Assembly (NCBI GenBank): GCA_035363115.1
Contig: DAOSEM010000001.1
Location: 1,240,001-1,304,000 of the forward strand
Source: Syntrophales bacterium
GTDB taxonomy: Bacteria; Desulfobacterota; Syntrophia; Syntrophales; PHBD01
Direction of reading: 5' to 3'
DNA length: 64,000 nucleotides
The notes under the pieces were generated by a model, which was not told the origin of the DNA, searched no databases, and saw only the letters and a program-made list of their open reading frames with translations. The first letter of the stretch is position 1. Every line of letters begins with the position of its first letter. Below are positions 27,351 to 35,752 of this stretch, piece by piece. Both the position numbers and the translations under genes were made by a program.

Positions 27351-28342
27351 TGAGGGAAAACTGGACAGCCGGACGCCTCCTGGAGGTGTCCGGCTCCTAC
27401 TGGCAGACCTGCGCGCTCCATGCGGGGGTGAAACTGGGTATCTTCACCGCCCTCGGCAGGAGTCAGCTGACCGCGGAGGACGTGGCGCAAAGGACTGCGT
27501 CCAGCCTGCGCGGAACCGCGGCACTCCTGAACGCCCTCACCGCCATGGGGCTCCTGGCGCGCGACGGCGACCGGTACCGGAACACCGACGAGTCCTGGAC
27601 GTATCTTGTGGAGGAGTCGAAGGAGTATATCGGGTACATGATCCTCCACCATCATCACCTGATGGAGTCCTGGGCCAGAATGCCTGCAGCCGTGCGGGGA
27701 GGCAGGCCGATCCGGAAGCGCTCGACGTTCCGGAACCGGGAGGTCCGGGAAAGCTTTCTCATGGGGATGTTCAACCTGGCCAGCCGCCTGGCGCCCATGA
27801 TCGTAAGCGAAGTCGACCTGACGGGACGGAAGCATCTCCTGGACCTGGGCGGGGGACCGGGAACCTATGCGATTCACTTCTGTGGGCGTTACGAGGGGCT
27901 CCGGGCTACCGTCTTCGACCTCAAGACCACCCGGCCCTTTGCAAGGAAGACCATCCGCCGCTTCGGCATGGGGGACCGTATCGCCTTTCGGGCTGGGAAC
28001 TATCTGGAAGATGCTCTGGGGGACGGGTATGATGCCGCCTGGCTGTCTCACATCCTGCACGGGGAAGGACCGGAAGACTGCCGGAAGATCGTGTCCAAGG
28101 CGGCGGCGTCCCTGGAGCCGGGAGGCATTCTGGTCGTCCACGAATTCATCCTGAACGATACGAAGGATGGGCCCCTGCACCCGGCCCTGTTTTCCCTCAA
28201 CATGCTACTGGGGACCCCCGAGGGGCGCTCCTACTCGGACTCGGAGATCCGGGACATGCTCACCGCCGCGGGCCTCCGGGACATACGCCGCCTGCCCTTC
28301 CAGGCTCCCAACGACTCTGGCCTCATTGCCGGCTGGAAATGA
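27350..28342 (+). CDS. SAM-dependent O-methyltransferase family protein (acetylserotonin OMT-like)
   Basis: N-terminal helical dimerisation domain (GSYWQTCALHAGVKLGIFTAL, winged-helix up to ~90) followed by a class I methyltransferase fold with motif I HLLDLGGGPGTYAIHF (about 161-176). Later regions are WLSHILHGEGPEDCRKI and LEPGGILVVHEFILND. This is the plant/bacterial O-methyltransferase family 2 architecture, often acting on small hydroxylated aromatics or polyketides. No biosynthetic partner is nearby, so the substrate is unknown. It is the last gene of the coaBC-to-methyltransferase run. Confidence 0.85.
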   Translation: MRENWTAGRLLEVSGSYWQTCALHAGVKLGIFTALGRSQLTAEDVAQRTASSLRGTAALLNALTAMGLLARDGDRYRNTDESWTYLVEESKEYIGYMILHHHHLMESWARMPAAVRGGRPIRKRSTFRNREVRESFLMGMFNLASRLAPMIVSEVDLTGRKHLLDLGGGPGTYAIHFCGRYEGLRATVFDLKTTRPFARKTIRRFGMGDRIAFRAGNYLEDALGDGYDAAWLSHILHGEGPEDCRKIVSKAAASLEPGGILVVHEFILNDTKDGPLHPALFSLNMLLGTPEGRSYSDSEIRDMLTAAGLRDIRRLPFQAPNDSGLIAGWK

Positions 28343-28545
28343 ACTGCATCATGCCTGGCAAGATTCACGGCGCCTGCTCCCGGTGAGGCAGGAATCGAAT
28401 CACGTACCTGTTTCCCCGGAAAATTCCTGTCCCTCTCCAATCAGGCTGTGAGGCTCCGCTTTTGCTCACCGGCGCGAATCTTCTTCCCCCCTTTCCAGAG
28501 TAGACATTTTCCCCTTTCCTCACGACGGATCCCCGTCGAACACAA

Positions 28546-28562
28546 TGGGACAGAGTGTCTCA
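28546..28562 (+). promoter_or_regulatory. candidate upstream activator site (UAS) for the sigma-54 promoter
   Basis: Imperfect palindrome TGGGACA-GAG-TGTCTCA, 6 of 7 arm positions paired. It lies about 110 bp upstream of the -24/-12 element, within the normal range for enhancer-binding activators. The remainder of the 28343-28741 gap holds no supported gene. Confidence 0.45.
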
Positions 28563-28670
28563 CGGCCGCGCGACAACCCGGCTCGCCGGGAAGGCAGCCG
28601 CCGTCCGTTGAATTCATGTAAAAATAAAAAATACAAGATGTTGAAGCATGCTGGCCCGCGGGACCGTTCA

Positions 28671-28686
28671 TGGTACGCCTGTTGCT
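28671..28686 (+). promoter_or_regulatory. sigma-54 (-24/-12) promoter of the lactonase/CoA-ligase operon
   Basis: TGGTACG-CCTG-TTGCT fits the consensus TGGCACG-N4-TTGCW with one substitution and the exact GG-N10-GC spacing (GG 28672-28673, GC 28684-28685). The predicted start is near 28697, giving a ~45-nt leader with AGGAGGG before the ATG at 28742. A sigma-54 activator gene closes the same locus. Confidence 0.75.
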
Positions 28687-28741
28687 CCAGGGGAGAGCGC
28701 GGCAGTTCAAATCCCCATCAACCCTTTTCAGGAGGGCAGCC

Positions 28742-29716
28742 ATGGACATCAGCACCGTTTCCGGCGTCATTTCTTCCGAGAACCTGGGCATGACCCTGAT
28801 GCACGAACACTTCCTGTTCGGATTTCCCGGCTGGCAGGGCGACGTCACCCTGGGTCCCTTCGACCGGCAAGCCTGCGTGGAGGCCGGCTTGAAGATGGCT
28901 GAAAAGGTCATGGAGCAGGGCGTGAAAACCGTTGTCGACGTCACGCCGAACGAGTGCGGCAGGGATGTGGAGCTGCTCCGGGAGATCTCGGAAAAGAGCG
29001 GCCTCAACGTTCTCTGCTCCAGCGGATACTACTTCGAGGGCGAGGGGGCGCCGCCCTATTTCAAGCTGCGCAGCCAGTTCGGGCAGGGCATGGAGCAGGT
29101 GTACGAGATGTTCAAGACGGAGGTGGAGAAGGGCGTCGGGACCACCGGCATCCGGCCCGCCGTCTTCAAGGTTGCCTCCGGCAAAGAGGCCATCACGGAC
29201 TATGAGGCGATGTTCTTCCGGGCGGCCGCCCGGGTCTCGAAGGAGAACGGCATCCCGATCATCACGCACACACAGGAGGGCAGGCTCGGACCCGAGCAGG
29301 CCGATCTGCTCATCGCCGAAGGGGCCGACCCGAAGCGGATCATGATCGGGCATATCGACGGATCGACGGACATGGACTACCTCCTCCGGGTCCTCGAAAA
29401 AGGCGTTTTCATCGCCTTCGACCGTTTCGGCGTGGAAAACGTCGGTGGAGCGCCGCCGGATTCCCGCAGGGTTGCCTGCCTCATCGGCCTTCTCGGTCTC
29501 GGCTGGGCCGATAAAATCATGATTTCAAATGACTACGTGAATTACTGGCTTGGCCGGCCGGGAGTTTCGGAAATCGTGAGCCTCGTCATGCCGAATTACA
29601 ACATCACCCACATTTTCCAAGACATCATCCCGGCACTGAAGAAGGCCGCCGTCAGCAGCGGGCAGATCGAGACGATGCTGATCGCCAATCCGCGGCGGTT
29701 CTTTGAGGGAATCTGA
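28742..29716 (+). CDS. phosphotriesterase-family metal hydrolase (probable lactonase)
   Basis: Amidohydrolase-fold enzyme of the PTE/PLL group. All expected binuclear metal ligands are visible: HEH (H21, H23), the carbamylated Lys (K143 in VFKVASG), THT (H176), GHID (H204) and SNDY (D264). Members mostly hydrolyse lactones, with phosphotriesterase as side activity. As first gene after the sigma-54 promoter and followed by a CoA ligase and a hydroxyacyl-kinase-like pair, lactone ring opening to a hydroxy acid is the best guess. ATG 28742 has AGGAGGG 5-6 nt upstream; the upstream 24 in-frame codons lie across the promoter and are not coding. Confidence 0.88.
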   Translation: MDISTVSGVISSENLGMTLMHEHFLFGFPGWQGDVTLGPFDRQACVEAGLKMAEKVMEQGVKTVVDVTPNECGRDVELLREISEKSGLNVLCSSGYYFEGEGAPPYFKLRSQFGQGMEQVYEMFKTEVEKGVGTTGIRPAVFKVASGKEAITDYEAMFFRAAARVSKENGIPIITHTQEGRLGPEQADLLIAEGADPKRIMIGHIDGSTDMDYLLRVLEKGVFIAFDRFGVENVGGAPPDSRRVACLIGLLGLGWADKIMISNDYVNYWLGRPGVSEIVSLVMPNYNITHIFQDIIPALKKAAVSSGQIETMLIANPRRFFEGI

Positions 29717-29776
29717 GGCGCCCGCGAACCGCCCGGAGCAGAAGGAAAACATCGCCATTTCACGGAAGGAGGAACC

Positions 29777-31429
29777 ATGTCCGAATACGTGCCGATCACG
29801 TTTGAGAAAAGAAACCTGCTGGAACACCTGGCGCAGGTCATCGGGGACTATCCGGATCGGACAGCCGTCGTCACCGCGGACGGCACGGTCCGGAAGACCT
29901 ATGGGGAGATCGACCGACGCGCGAACCGGCTGGCGCATTATCTCGCCCGGCTCGGCGTCGGCAAGGGCGACCGTGTCGCCATCTTCCAGAACAACAGCTG
30001 GCAATACCCGGAGCAGTACCTGGCGATCCTCAAGCTTGGTGCGATCTGCGTTCCCATGAACTTCCGCCTGAAGAGTCCCGAGGCGCTGTTCATCCTGACG
30101 GAATCAGGGGCCAAGGCGCTGATCCTGGAAAGCCGGTATGCCGCCGTTTTCGAGCCGACCCTGACCTATCAGCTGGGGGTGAAGCACTATCTCTGCACCA
30201 ACGGAGATGCCCCCGAATGGGCGGTCGATTACGAGACGGCGCTGGCCGGGGAGCCGGAAGAGGCAATCGAGTCACCGGACATGACCCTGGACGACATCCT
30301 GGCCATCTGCTTCACCAGCGGCACGACAGGCCTCCCCAAGGGCTCCATGGCGACGCACCGGCAGATCATGACGAACTTCTACGGTGAGATGGGGAACCTC
30401 ATCGAGAGCACCATGCTTCCGGACCGGGGATATCATGTCGTCATGATGATCATTCCCGTGTACCACATCGCAGGCATCATGACGCTCTACGCGGGCATGA
30501 GATTCGGCTGCACCATCGTCGTATCGTCGGATTTTGTGCCGGAAGGATTCATGCAGACGGTAGAGCGGGAGCAGGTTTCCCTGTGCTACCTGGTGCCGAT
30601 CATGTTCTTCTTCATCCTCCACGATCCGTCCTTCGGGAAGTACGATCTCAGCAGCCTGCGTTTTGTCCCCTATGGCGCGATGCCGATGGACCCCGCCCTC
30701 CTCCAGGACATCCTGAAGAAATTTCCTCCGGGCATCCGCTACATGGACGCCTTCGGCTCGACGGAGGTGTGCATCAACATCGCCAAGCTTCCCGAGGATC
30801 ACGATCTGACGGGATCTCCCGAAGAAGTTGAAAAGAAGATCGCCCGCCTGAAGAGCATCGGCCGTCCTTTCCGTTACGGCATCGAGAGCACGATTCTGGA
30901 TCCTTTCGGCAAGGAGGTTGCTCCCGGGGTCGTCGGCGAGATCGCCTCCCGGGGCGAGAAAGTGACCGTCGGATACTGGCGCAATGCGGAAGAGACAGCG
31001 CGGACGATCGACCGGAACGGCTGGTTCCACACCGGCGACGCCGGATGGATGGATGAAGACGGGTATGTGTATTTCGCCGACCGGGCCAAGGACATGATCA
31101 ACCGGGGCGGCGAGAACATCTTCCCCGCCGAGGTCGAGCGCCGGCTCAATCAGCACCCCAAAATCCTGGAATCGGCCGTCTTCGGCGTTCCCGACCCGGC
31201 CTGGGGAGCCCGCGTCGTCGCGGCCGTCGTCCTGGCACCGGGGCAGACGGCGGAGATGGTTCCCGCGGAGGAGCTCATCGGTTTCTGCAAGGAGCAGGTG
31301 GCAAGCTACAAGGCTCCATCGGCGATCTGGTACATCGACCAGCTTCCGCGGCGGTTCGAACTCGGCAAGGTGATGCGGTTCATGCTGCGCGACGAATACA
31401 TGAAGAAAAGGGAGGACACCGTTTCATGA
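29777..31429 (+). CDS. acyl-CoA ligase (AMP-binding, FadD/LvaE-like)
   Basis: Activates a carboxylic acid to its CoA thioester via an acyl-adenylate. Motifs: CFTSGTTGLPKGS (P-loop A3, about 175-187), YMDAFGSTEVC (A5), GWFHTGDAGWMDEDGYV (A7) and DRAKDMINRGGENIFPAEVE (A8), then the C-terminal ELGKVMR with the catalytic Lys. 550 aa is normal. AGGAGG precedes the ATG. It lies 60 bp after the lactonase gene and overlaps the next gene by 4 bp. Likely substrates are medium-chain or hydroxy acids, by context only. Confidence 0.9.
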   Translation: MSEYVPITFEKRNLLEHLAQVIGDYPDRTAVVTADGTVRKTYGEIDRRANRLAHYLARLGVGKGDRVAIFQNNSWQYPEQYLAILKLGAICVPMNFRLKSPEALFILTESGAKALILESRYAAVFEPTLTYQLGVKHYLCTNGDAPEWAVDYETALAGEPEEAIESPDMTLDDILAICFTSGTTGLPKGSMATHRQIMTNFYGEMGNLIESTMLPDRGYHVVMMIIPVYHIAGIMTLYAGMRFGCTIVVSSDFVPEGFMQTVEREQVSLCYLVPIMFFFILHDPSFGKYDLSSLRFVPYGAMPMDPALLQDILKKFPPGIRYMDAFGSTEVCINIAKLPEDHDLTGSPEEVEKKIARLKSIGRPFRYGIESTILDPFGKEVAPGVVGEIASRGEKVTVGYWRNAEETARTIDRNGWFHTGDAGWMDEDGYVYFADRAKDMINRGGENIFPAEVERRLNQHPKILESAVFGVPDPAWGARVVAAVVLAPGQTAEMVPAEELIGFCKEQVASYKAPSAIWYIDQLPRRFELGKVMRFMLRDEYMKKREDTVS

Positions 31430-32460
31430 GGAATATGCTCGACACCCTGTCCTTCCGGGTTTCCCCGGAGGACGAGTACAATCATCCCGTTGATGATGCG
31501 AAGAACTTCAATGAAAGCATGTACATCAACATATTCGACTTCAACCGGGCCATGGGCGGATGGTTCCGCGTGGGAAACCGTCCGAACGAGGGGAACGCGG
31601 AGGTCACCTGCTGCCTGTATATCCCCGACGGAAGCGTGGGATTCATCTTCAGCCGTCCGAACATCTCGTCGAACGAGTCCCTCGACGCGGCGGGGCTGAA
31701 ATTCGAGGTCCAGGAGCCGCTGAAGCGGATCCGGGTCACCTACGGCGGACCGGTGTGCCTCCTGAAGAACCCGCATGAGATGGCGAAACCGATGAAGGCC
31801 TTCGCGGAGAACCCCATTGTTGACTGTTCGGTGGCCCTGGACTTCCAGGCGGTCGGACCGGTCTTCGGCGGCGAGATGGTCAACAAGGACGGCAGCCCTT
31901 TCCAGGAGCCTCCGGAGGAGGCGTTTGCGAAGGCGCATTACGAACAGCACATGAGCGGCGCGGGAACCATCCGTGTCCAGGAGCGGGAATGGAAGATCGA
32001 CGGCTTCGGACTGCGGGACCACTCCTGGGGTCCGCGGTACTGGCAGAACATCTTCTGGTACCGGTGGCTGCCGATGAATTTCGGCCCCGATCTCGGGTTC
32101 ATGTTCATGATCATGGGCAGGGAAGACGGAAACCACCAGATGATGGGGATCATGCTGGAGAACGGCCGGTACGTTCCCTTCCGGGACGTGGAACTGCAGA
32201 CGGAGTGGGACGAAAACTACTATCAGACCGCCCTCAAGGTGAAGGCCGGGACCGACGACGGCGTGCATGAGATCGAGGGGCGGGTCCTGTCCCTCATCCC
32301 GCTTCGCAACCGGAGAAAGAACGAGGCGGGCGACGTGCTCGAGACCCGCATCACCGAGGGGATGACCGAATACCGGTACCGGGGCAGGGTAGGGTACGGA
32401 ATGTCGGAATACCTCGACCAGATCATCCATGGCGAACCGGCGGGAAAGGAGAAGGGATGA
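31426..32460 (+). CDS. DUF7064/DUF7065-type (CrtC/lipocalin-like) protein
   Basis: 344 aa, soluble, no signal peptide. It resembles proteins annotated DUF7064/DUF7065, a beta-barrel family distantly like hydroxyneurosporene synthase (CrtC), often found beside APH-like kinases and CoA ligases. Notable segments are FGLRDHSWGPRYWQN (about 193-207), a conserved Asp-His-Ser-Trp-Gly block likely lining the barrel, and the N-terminal DFNRAMGGWFRVGNRPNEG. No catalytic function is established; hydration or dehydration, or ligand binding, of a hydrophobic acyl substrate would fit. ATGA overlap with the ligase. Confidence 0.7.
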   Translation: MRNMLDTLSFRVSPEDEYNHPVDDAKNFNESMYINIFDFNRAMGGWFRVGNRPNEGNAEVTCCLYIPDGSVGFIFSRPNISSNESLDAAGLKFEVQEPLKRIRVTYGGPVCLLKNPHEMAKPMKAFAENPIVDCSVALDFQAVGPVFGGEMVNKDGSPFQEPPEEAFAKAHYEQHMSGAGTIRVQEREWKIDGFGLRDHSWGPRYWQNIFWYRWLPMNFGPDLGFMFMIMGREDGNHQMMGIMLENGRYVPFRDVELQTEWDENYYQTALKVKAGTDDGVHEIEGRVLSLIPLRNRRKNEAGDVLETRITEGMTEYRYRGRVGYGMSEYLDQIIHGEPAGKEKG

Positions 32461-32461
32461 C

Positions 32462-33454
32462 ATGAAGCAGGAAGAACTCGCCGGCTGCCTCACCCGCGCC
32501 GCGTCGCGGCATCTCGGAAAACCGGTGGTGATCGAAGATCTCAGGACGCTCTCCGGCGGCGCTTCCGCGGAGACCTGGCATTTCGACGCCCTCTGCGGCG
32601 CGGATCGCCACGAGCTGATCCTCAGGCTGTCGCCCCCGGGAGGGAAGAAAGACAAGAACCGCCTGGACCGGGGAACGGAGGCGCAGGTGCTGGCAAACGT
32701 GCAGAAAGCGGGCGTTCCCGTTCCTCCCGTCCATTTCATTCTCGATGACGAGGACGGGATCGGTCCCGGCTATGCCATGCAGCGCATCCCGGGCGAGACC
32801 ATCGCACGGAAGATCCTGCGCGACGACGAATACGCAGAGGCGCGGGACATCATGGCCCGGCAGTGCGGAAGGATCCTTGCCGGCATCCACGCCGTCGATA
32901 CCGGCCTGCTTCCACCCCTGAAGAAGCAGCCGGCGGAGGCGGGGCTGAAGCAGCTGTATACGTTCTACGACGCCTTCGGCGACAAGCACCCTGTTTTCGA
33001 GTACGCCCTGCGCTGGCTTCAGGACCACATCCCGAAGCAGGGGGACCTGCGCCTGGTGCACGGCGATTTCCGGAACGGCAATTTCATTATCGGTCCCGAG
33101 GGGGTCCGGGCCGTCCTCGACTGGGAACTCGCCCATCTCGGCGATCCCATGGAGGACCTTGGCTGGATATGCGTCAATTCCTGGCGCTTCGGCCACATCG
33201 ACCACCCCGTCGGCGGCTTCGGCAGCCGGGAGGACCTGTTCGCCGGGTACGAGGGAGCGGGAGGCGTTCCCGTCGATCCCGCCGCGGTCCATTTCTGGGA
33301 AGTGTTCGGAACGCTGAAGTGGGGAATCATCTGCATCGTCCAGGCCTTCACCCATCTGATGGGAATGAAGCGCTCCGTGGAGCTGGCCGCCATCGGCCGG
33401 CGGACCTCGGAAACGGAGATCGATCTGCTGCGTCTGCTGAGAGAGGGAAAGTGA
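32462..33454 (+). CDS. APH-like phosphotransferase (ACAD10/LvaA-type hydroxyacyl-CoA kinase candidate)
   Basis: Aminoglycoside-phosphotransferase fold kinase. The catalytic loop HGDFRNGNF (200-208, Asp202, Asn207) and the metal motif LDWELAHLGDPMEDLGW (219-235) are intact. The N-lobe has GGASAETW and a Lys-poor ELILRL strand. It belongs to the branch with the kinase domain of ACAD10/ACAD11 and Pseudomonas LvaA, which phosphorylate 4-hydroxyacyl-CoA. It is followed 1 bp later by a DUF6285 gene, the same pairing as LvaA-LvaB. ATG at 32462 has AAAGGAGA 9 nt upstream. Confidence 0.85.
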   Translation: MKQEELAGCLTRAASRHLGKPVVIEDLRTLSGGASAETWHFDALCGADRHELILRLSPPGGKKDKNRLDRGTEAQVLANVQKAGVPVPPVHFILDDEDGIGPGYAMQRIPGETIARKILRDDEYAEARDIMARQCGRILAGIHAVDTGLLPPLKKQPAEAGLKQLYTFYDAFGDKHPVFEYALRWLQDHIPKQGDLRLVHGDFRNGNFIIGPEGVRAVLDWELAHLGDPMEDLGWICVNSWRFGHIDHPVGGFGSREDLFAGYEGAGGVPVDPAAVHFWEVFGTLKWGIICIVQAFTHLMGMKRSVELAAIGRRTSETEIDLLRLLREGK

Positions 33455-33455
33455 C

Positions 33456-33848
33456 ATGGCTCCATCACGACCGACCGTTTTAGAGCTGCTGGAGGCCGTT
33501 CAGGAATTCCTGGAAAAGAGGATCGTAAAGGCCGTCGATTCGCACCGGGCCTTTCACACGCGGGTCGCCATCAATGTCCTGGCGCTGGTAAGGAGGGAAC
33601 TCCAGCAGGGGCCCGGATTCGCAAGCGAGGAACAGGGGCGGCTCCGCTCGCTGCTCGGTGTTGACGGTGGGATCCCGGAACTGAATGACGAATTGTGCCG
33701 GCGCCTGCGGAACGGCGAGCTGGACTGCCGCGGCGGGGATCTTTTCCGGCACCTGTTCGAGACGACGATGGCGCAGCTGGCCATCGACAATCCCGAGTAT
33801 TCCGGGTACCGGAAGGCCCTGGAGGAATCGGCGGGCGCGGGAGGCTGA
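33456..33848 (+). CDS. DUF6285 protein (LvaB-like kinase partner)
   Basis: 130 aa, mostly helical. The layout RPTVLELLEAVQEFLEKRI then HTRVAINVLALVRREL then QLAIDNPEYSGYRKAL is that of DUF6285 proteins. They sit next to APH-like kinases; in Pseudomonas the equivalent small protein LvaB is needed for LvaA to phosphorylate 4-hydroxyacyl-CoA. Assignment to LvaB function is inference from size and neighbourhood. It ends 21 bp from the converging regulator gene. Confidence 0.78.
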   Translation: MAPSRPTVLELLEAVQEFLEKRIVKAVDSHRAFHTRVAINVLALVRRELQQGPGFASEEQGRLRSLLGVDGGIPELNDELCRRLRNGELDCRGGDLFRHLFETTMAQLAIDNPEYSGYRKALEESAGAGG

Positions 33849-33869
33849 AAAACGGGCTCCCTTCGCCCG

Positions 33870-35513
33870 TTATGCGGTCTCCCTTGAAATGCCGTACCGT
33901 GCCATCTTCCGGTACAGTGTCGAACGGGCCATTCCCAACGAACGGGAAGCGAGGGAGAGGTTCCACCGGCACGTCCCGAGAGCGGCCCGGATGCGTTGCA
34001 GCTCCCGGGCGTCCGGCGATTCCGCGTGGCGGCTGCCGGCGATGTCTTCCTTGAGGTCCCCGGCTTCGATCACCCGTCCTTCCGAGAAGATGCAGGCCGT
34101 CTCGATCGCGTTTTCCAGTTCCCGCACGTTGCCGGGCCAGGGGTAGTAGAGTAGCGCTTCCATGGCCCGGCTCGACATCTCCTTCTGTTCCCCCCCGTGC
34201 CTGTCGCTCATTTTCCGGAGGAAATGACTCACCAGCCGGGGGATGTCTTCCCGGCGCTCCCGCAGGGGCGGGATTTGAAAGGATATCACGTTGAGGCGAT
34301 GGTACAGGTCGCCCCGGAAGCGTTTTCGCTCCACCATTTCCTTCAGGTCCCGGTTCGTCGAGGCGATGATCTGGACGTCGACCCGCTGCGGCCTGCCGCC
34401 GCCGAGGGGGATCACCGTCTTGTCCTCGATGACGCGCAGCAGATAGGCCTGAAGATTCATGCTCATTTCGCTGATTTCGTCGAGATAGATGGTCCCGCCC
34501 GCCGCCTGTTCGAACCGGCCCGGGCTTCCTCCCCGTCTGGCTCCCGTGAAGGCTCCCGCTTCATAGCCGAAGAGTTCGCTTGCCGTCAGATCGGGCGGGA
34601 TGGCCGCACAGTTGACGGCCACGAACGGGTGGTGTCTCCGCGGGCTGTTCTCGTGAATGAAGCTTGCCAGGACCTCCTTGCCCACGCCGCTTTCCCCCAT
34701 GATCAGCTTGGTCGAATCGTATTGCGCGGCCTTCCGGGCCTTCCCGAGGAGCCGGCCGATGCCGGCGGAGCCGAATATGAACTCGCACTGCATCCGGGCC
34801 CATGCGGACGGTTTTTCCTTTTCGGGAAAACGAACGCCCGCGGCGGTTCTCGCGCCGGCCCGGGGTGCGGACGGGATGGAAGGCCTTGACGTCCAGTTCG
34901 TTCGAACGGCCGGCTCCAGGGCGTATCCCAGCCTTTCTTCGATCATGCCGGCGATGGACTGCACGATGCCCAGTGCAAATATGTGAAAATGCTTGATGAA
35001 GCAGGTAAGGCACACGGCACCGGCAACTTCCCCCGTGAAGGGGTCCCGGATCACCGTTGCCGCATTGGCCGAGTCCTGCCACTGCTTGATGTAATTCTCC
35101 TCTCCGATGACGCAGATGGGCTGGCCGGTGGCAAGAGAGGTCCCGATCGCGTTGGTTCCGATGTATTCCTCGCTGCAGCTTGTTCCGATATTGAAGCCGC
35201 AGCGCATCCCGCTCTCGGACCACCGGTCGTTTCCCGTGCCGGCGATGATGACGGCCTTCTCGTCGGCGATGGCCACCACGAAGCGCGACAGTTCGAGCAT
35301 GGGGTGGAATTTCTCCAGGATGGGCGTTGCCGCATCGATGAGTCTCCTCACCCGTTCGGACCGCTCGTTGATGTACTCTTTGCTGAATGTTACGGGAGCC
35401 CTCTTGATGTCCTGACTGATGCCGACGGCGAAGCTCCTCTCCAGGGAATAATCGATCTGCCGGCGAAACATGCTCCTGAGGTACAGCACGCTGTCCCGAA
35501 CGGTCACGGACAT
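33870..35513 (-). CDS. sigma-54-dependent transcriptional activator with GAF sensor domain (AcoR/LvaR-like)
   Basis: Three parts: an N-terminal GAF-type ligand-sensing region (~40-210, with CGFNIGTSCSEEYIGTNAIG), an AAA+ domain, and a C-terminal Fis-type helix-turn-helix (NLSLASRSLGMARSTLYRKM). The AAA+ part has GESGVGKE (Walker A), GYEAGAFTGARRG (the GAFTGA sigma-54 contact loop), GGTIYLDEI (Walker B) and YPWPGNVRELENAIE. No receiver domain, so it responds to a small molecule rather than a kinase. It sits convergently behind the operon with the -24/-12 promoter at 28671 and probably controls it. ATG 35513 chosen for AGGGGGAA upstream; the longer frame has non-coding character. Confidence 0.92.
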   Translation of the reverse strand: MSVTVRDSVLYLRSMFRRQIDYSLERSFAVGISQDIKRAPVTFSKEYINERSERVRRLIDAATPILEKFHPMLELSRFVVAIADEKAVIIAGTGNDRWSESGMRCGFNIGTSCSEEYIGTNAIGTSLATGQPICVIGEENYIKQWQDSANAATVIRDPFTGEVAGAVCLTCFIKHFHIFALGIVQSIAGMIEERLGYALEPAVRTNWTSRPSIPSAPRAGARTAAGVRFPEKEKPSAWARMQCEFIFGSAGIGRLLGKARKAAQYDSTKLIMGESGVGKEVLASFIHENSPRRHHPFVAVNCAAIPPDLTASELFGYEAGAFTGARRGGSPGRFEQAAGGTIYLDEISEMSMNLQAYLLRVIEDKTVIPLGGGRPQRVDVQIIASTNRDLKEMVERKRFRGDLYHRLNVISFQIPPLRERREDIPRLVSHFLRKMSDRHGGEQKEMSSRAMEALLYYPWPGNVRELENAIETACIFSEGRVIEAGDLKEDIAGSRHAESPDARELQRIRAALGTCRWNLSLASRSLGMARSTLYRKMARYGISRETA

Positions 35514-35752
35514 AGGATGTTCCCCCTCTGGTCTCTGCGATTCGCGTCCCGGATATTGCCGTTGACGCTGCTCCATGCCGCCGCCGTTCTCATGGTTTTG
35601 CTTCCGTCGGCTGGAAGACTGTAAATGCCCGGGAAAAGAAAAGTCAAGGAGGGATGGCAGGCTGGAGCGACGGGAGTCACGCGGGCGGGGATTCCGAACC
35701 GGATGCAGTGGGGGGATCTCCGAGCACGACGAGGGCGTCCACCGTCTCCGGG

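Noticed and set aside
28640..28735. tRNA-like TTCAAAT loop and GGGGA/TCCCC pairing upstream of the lactonase gene
   Set aside because: No acceptor stem, anticodon arm or consistent cloverleaf can be drawn; the region is better explained by the sigma-54 promoter.
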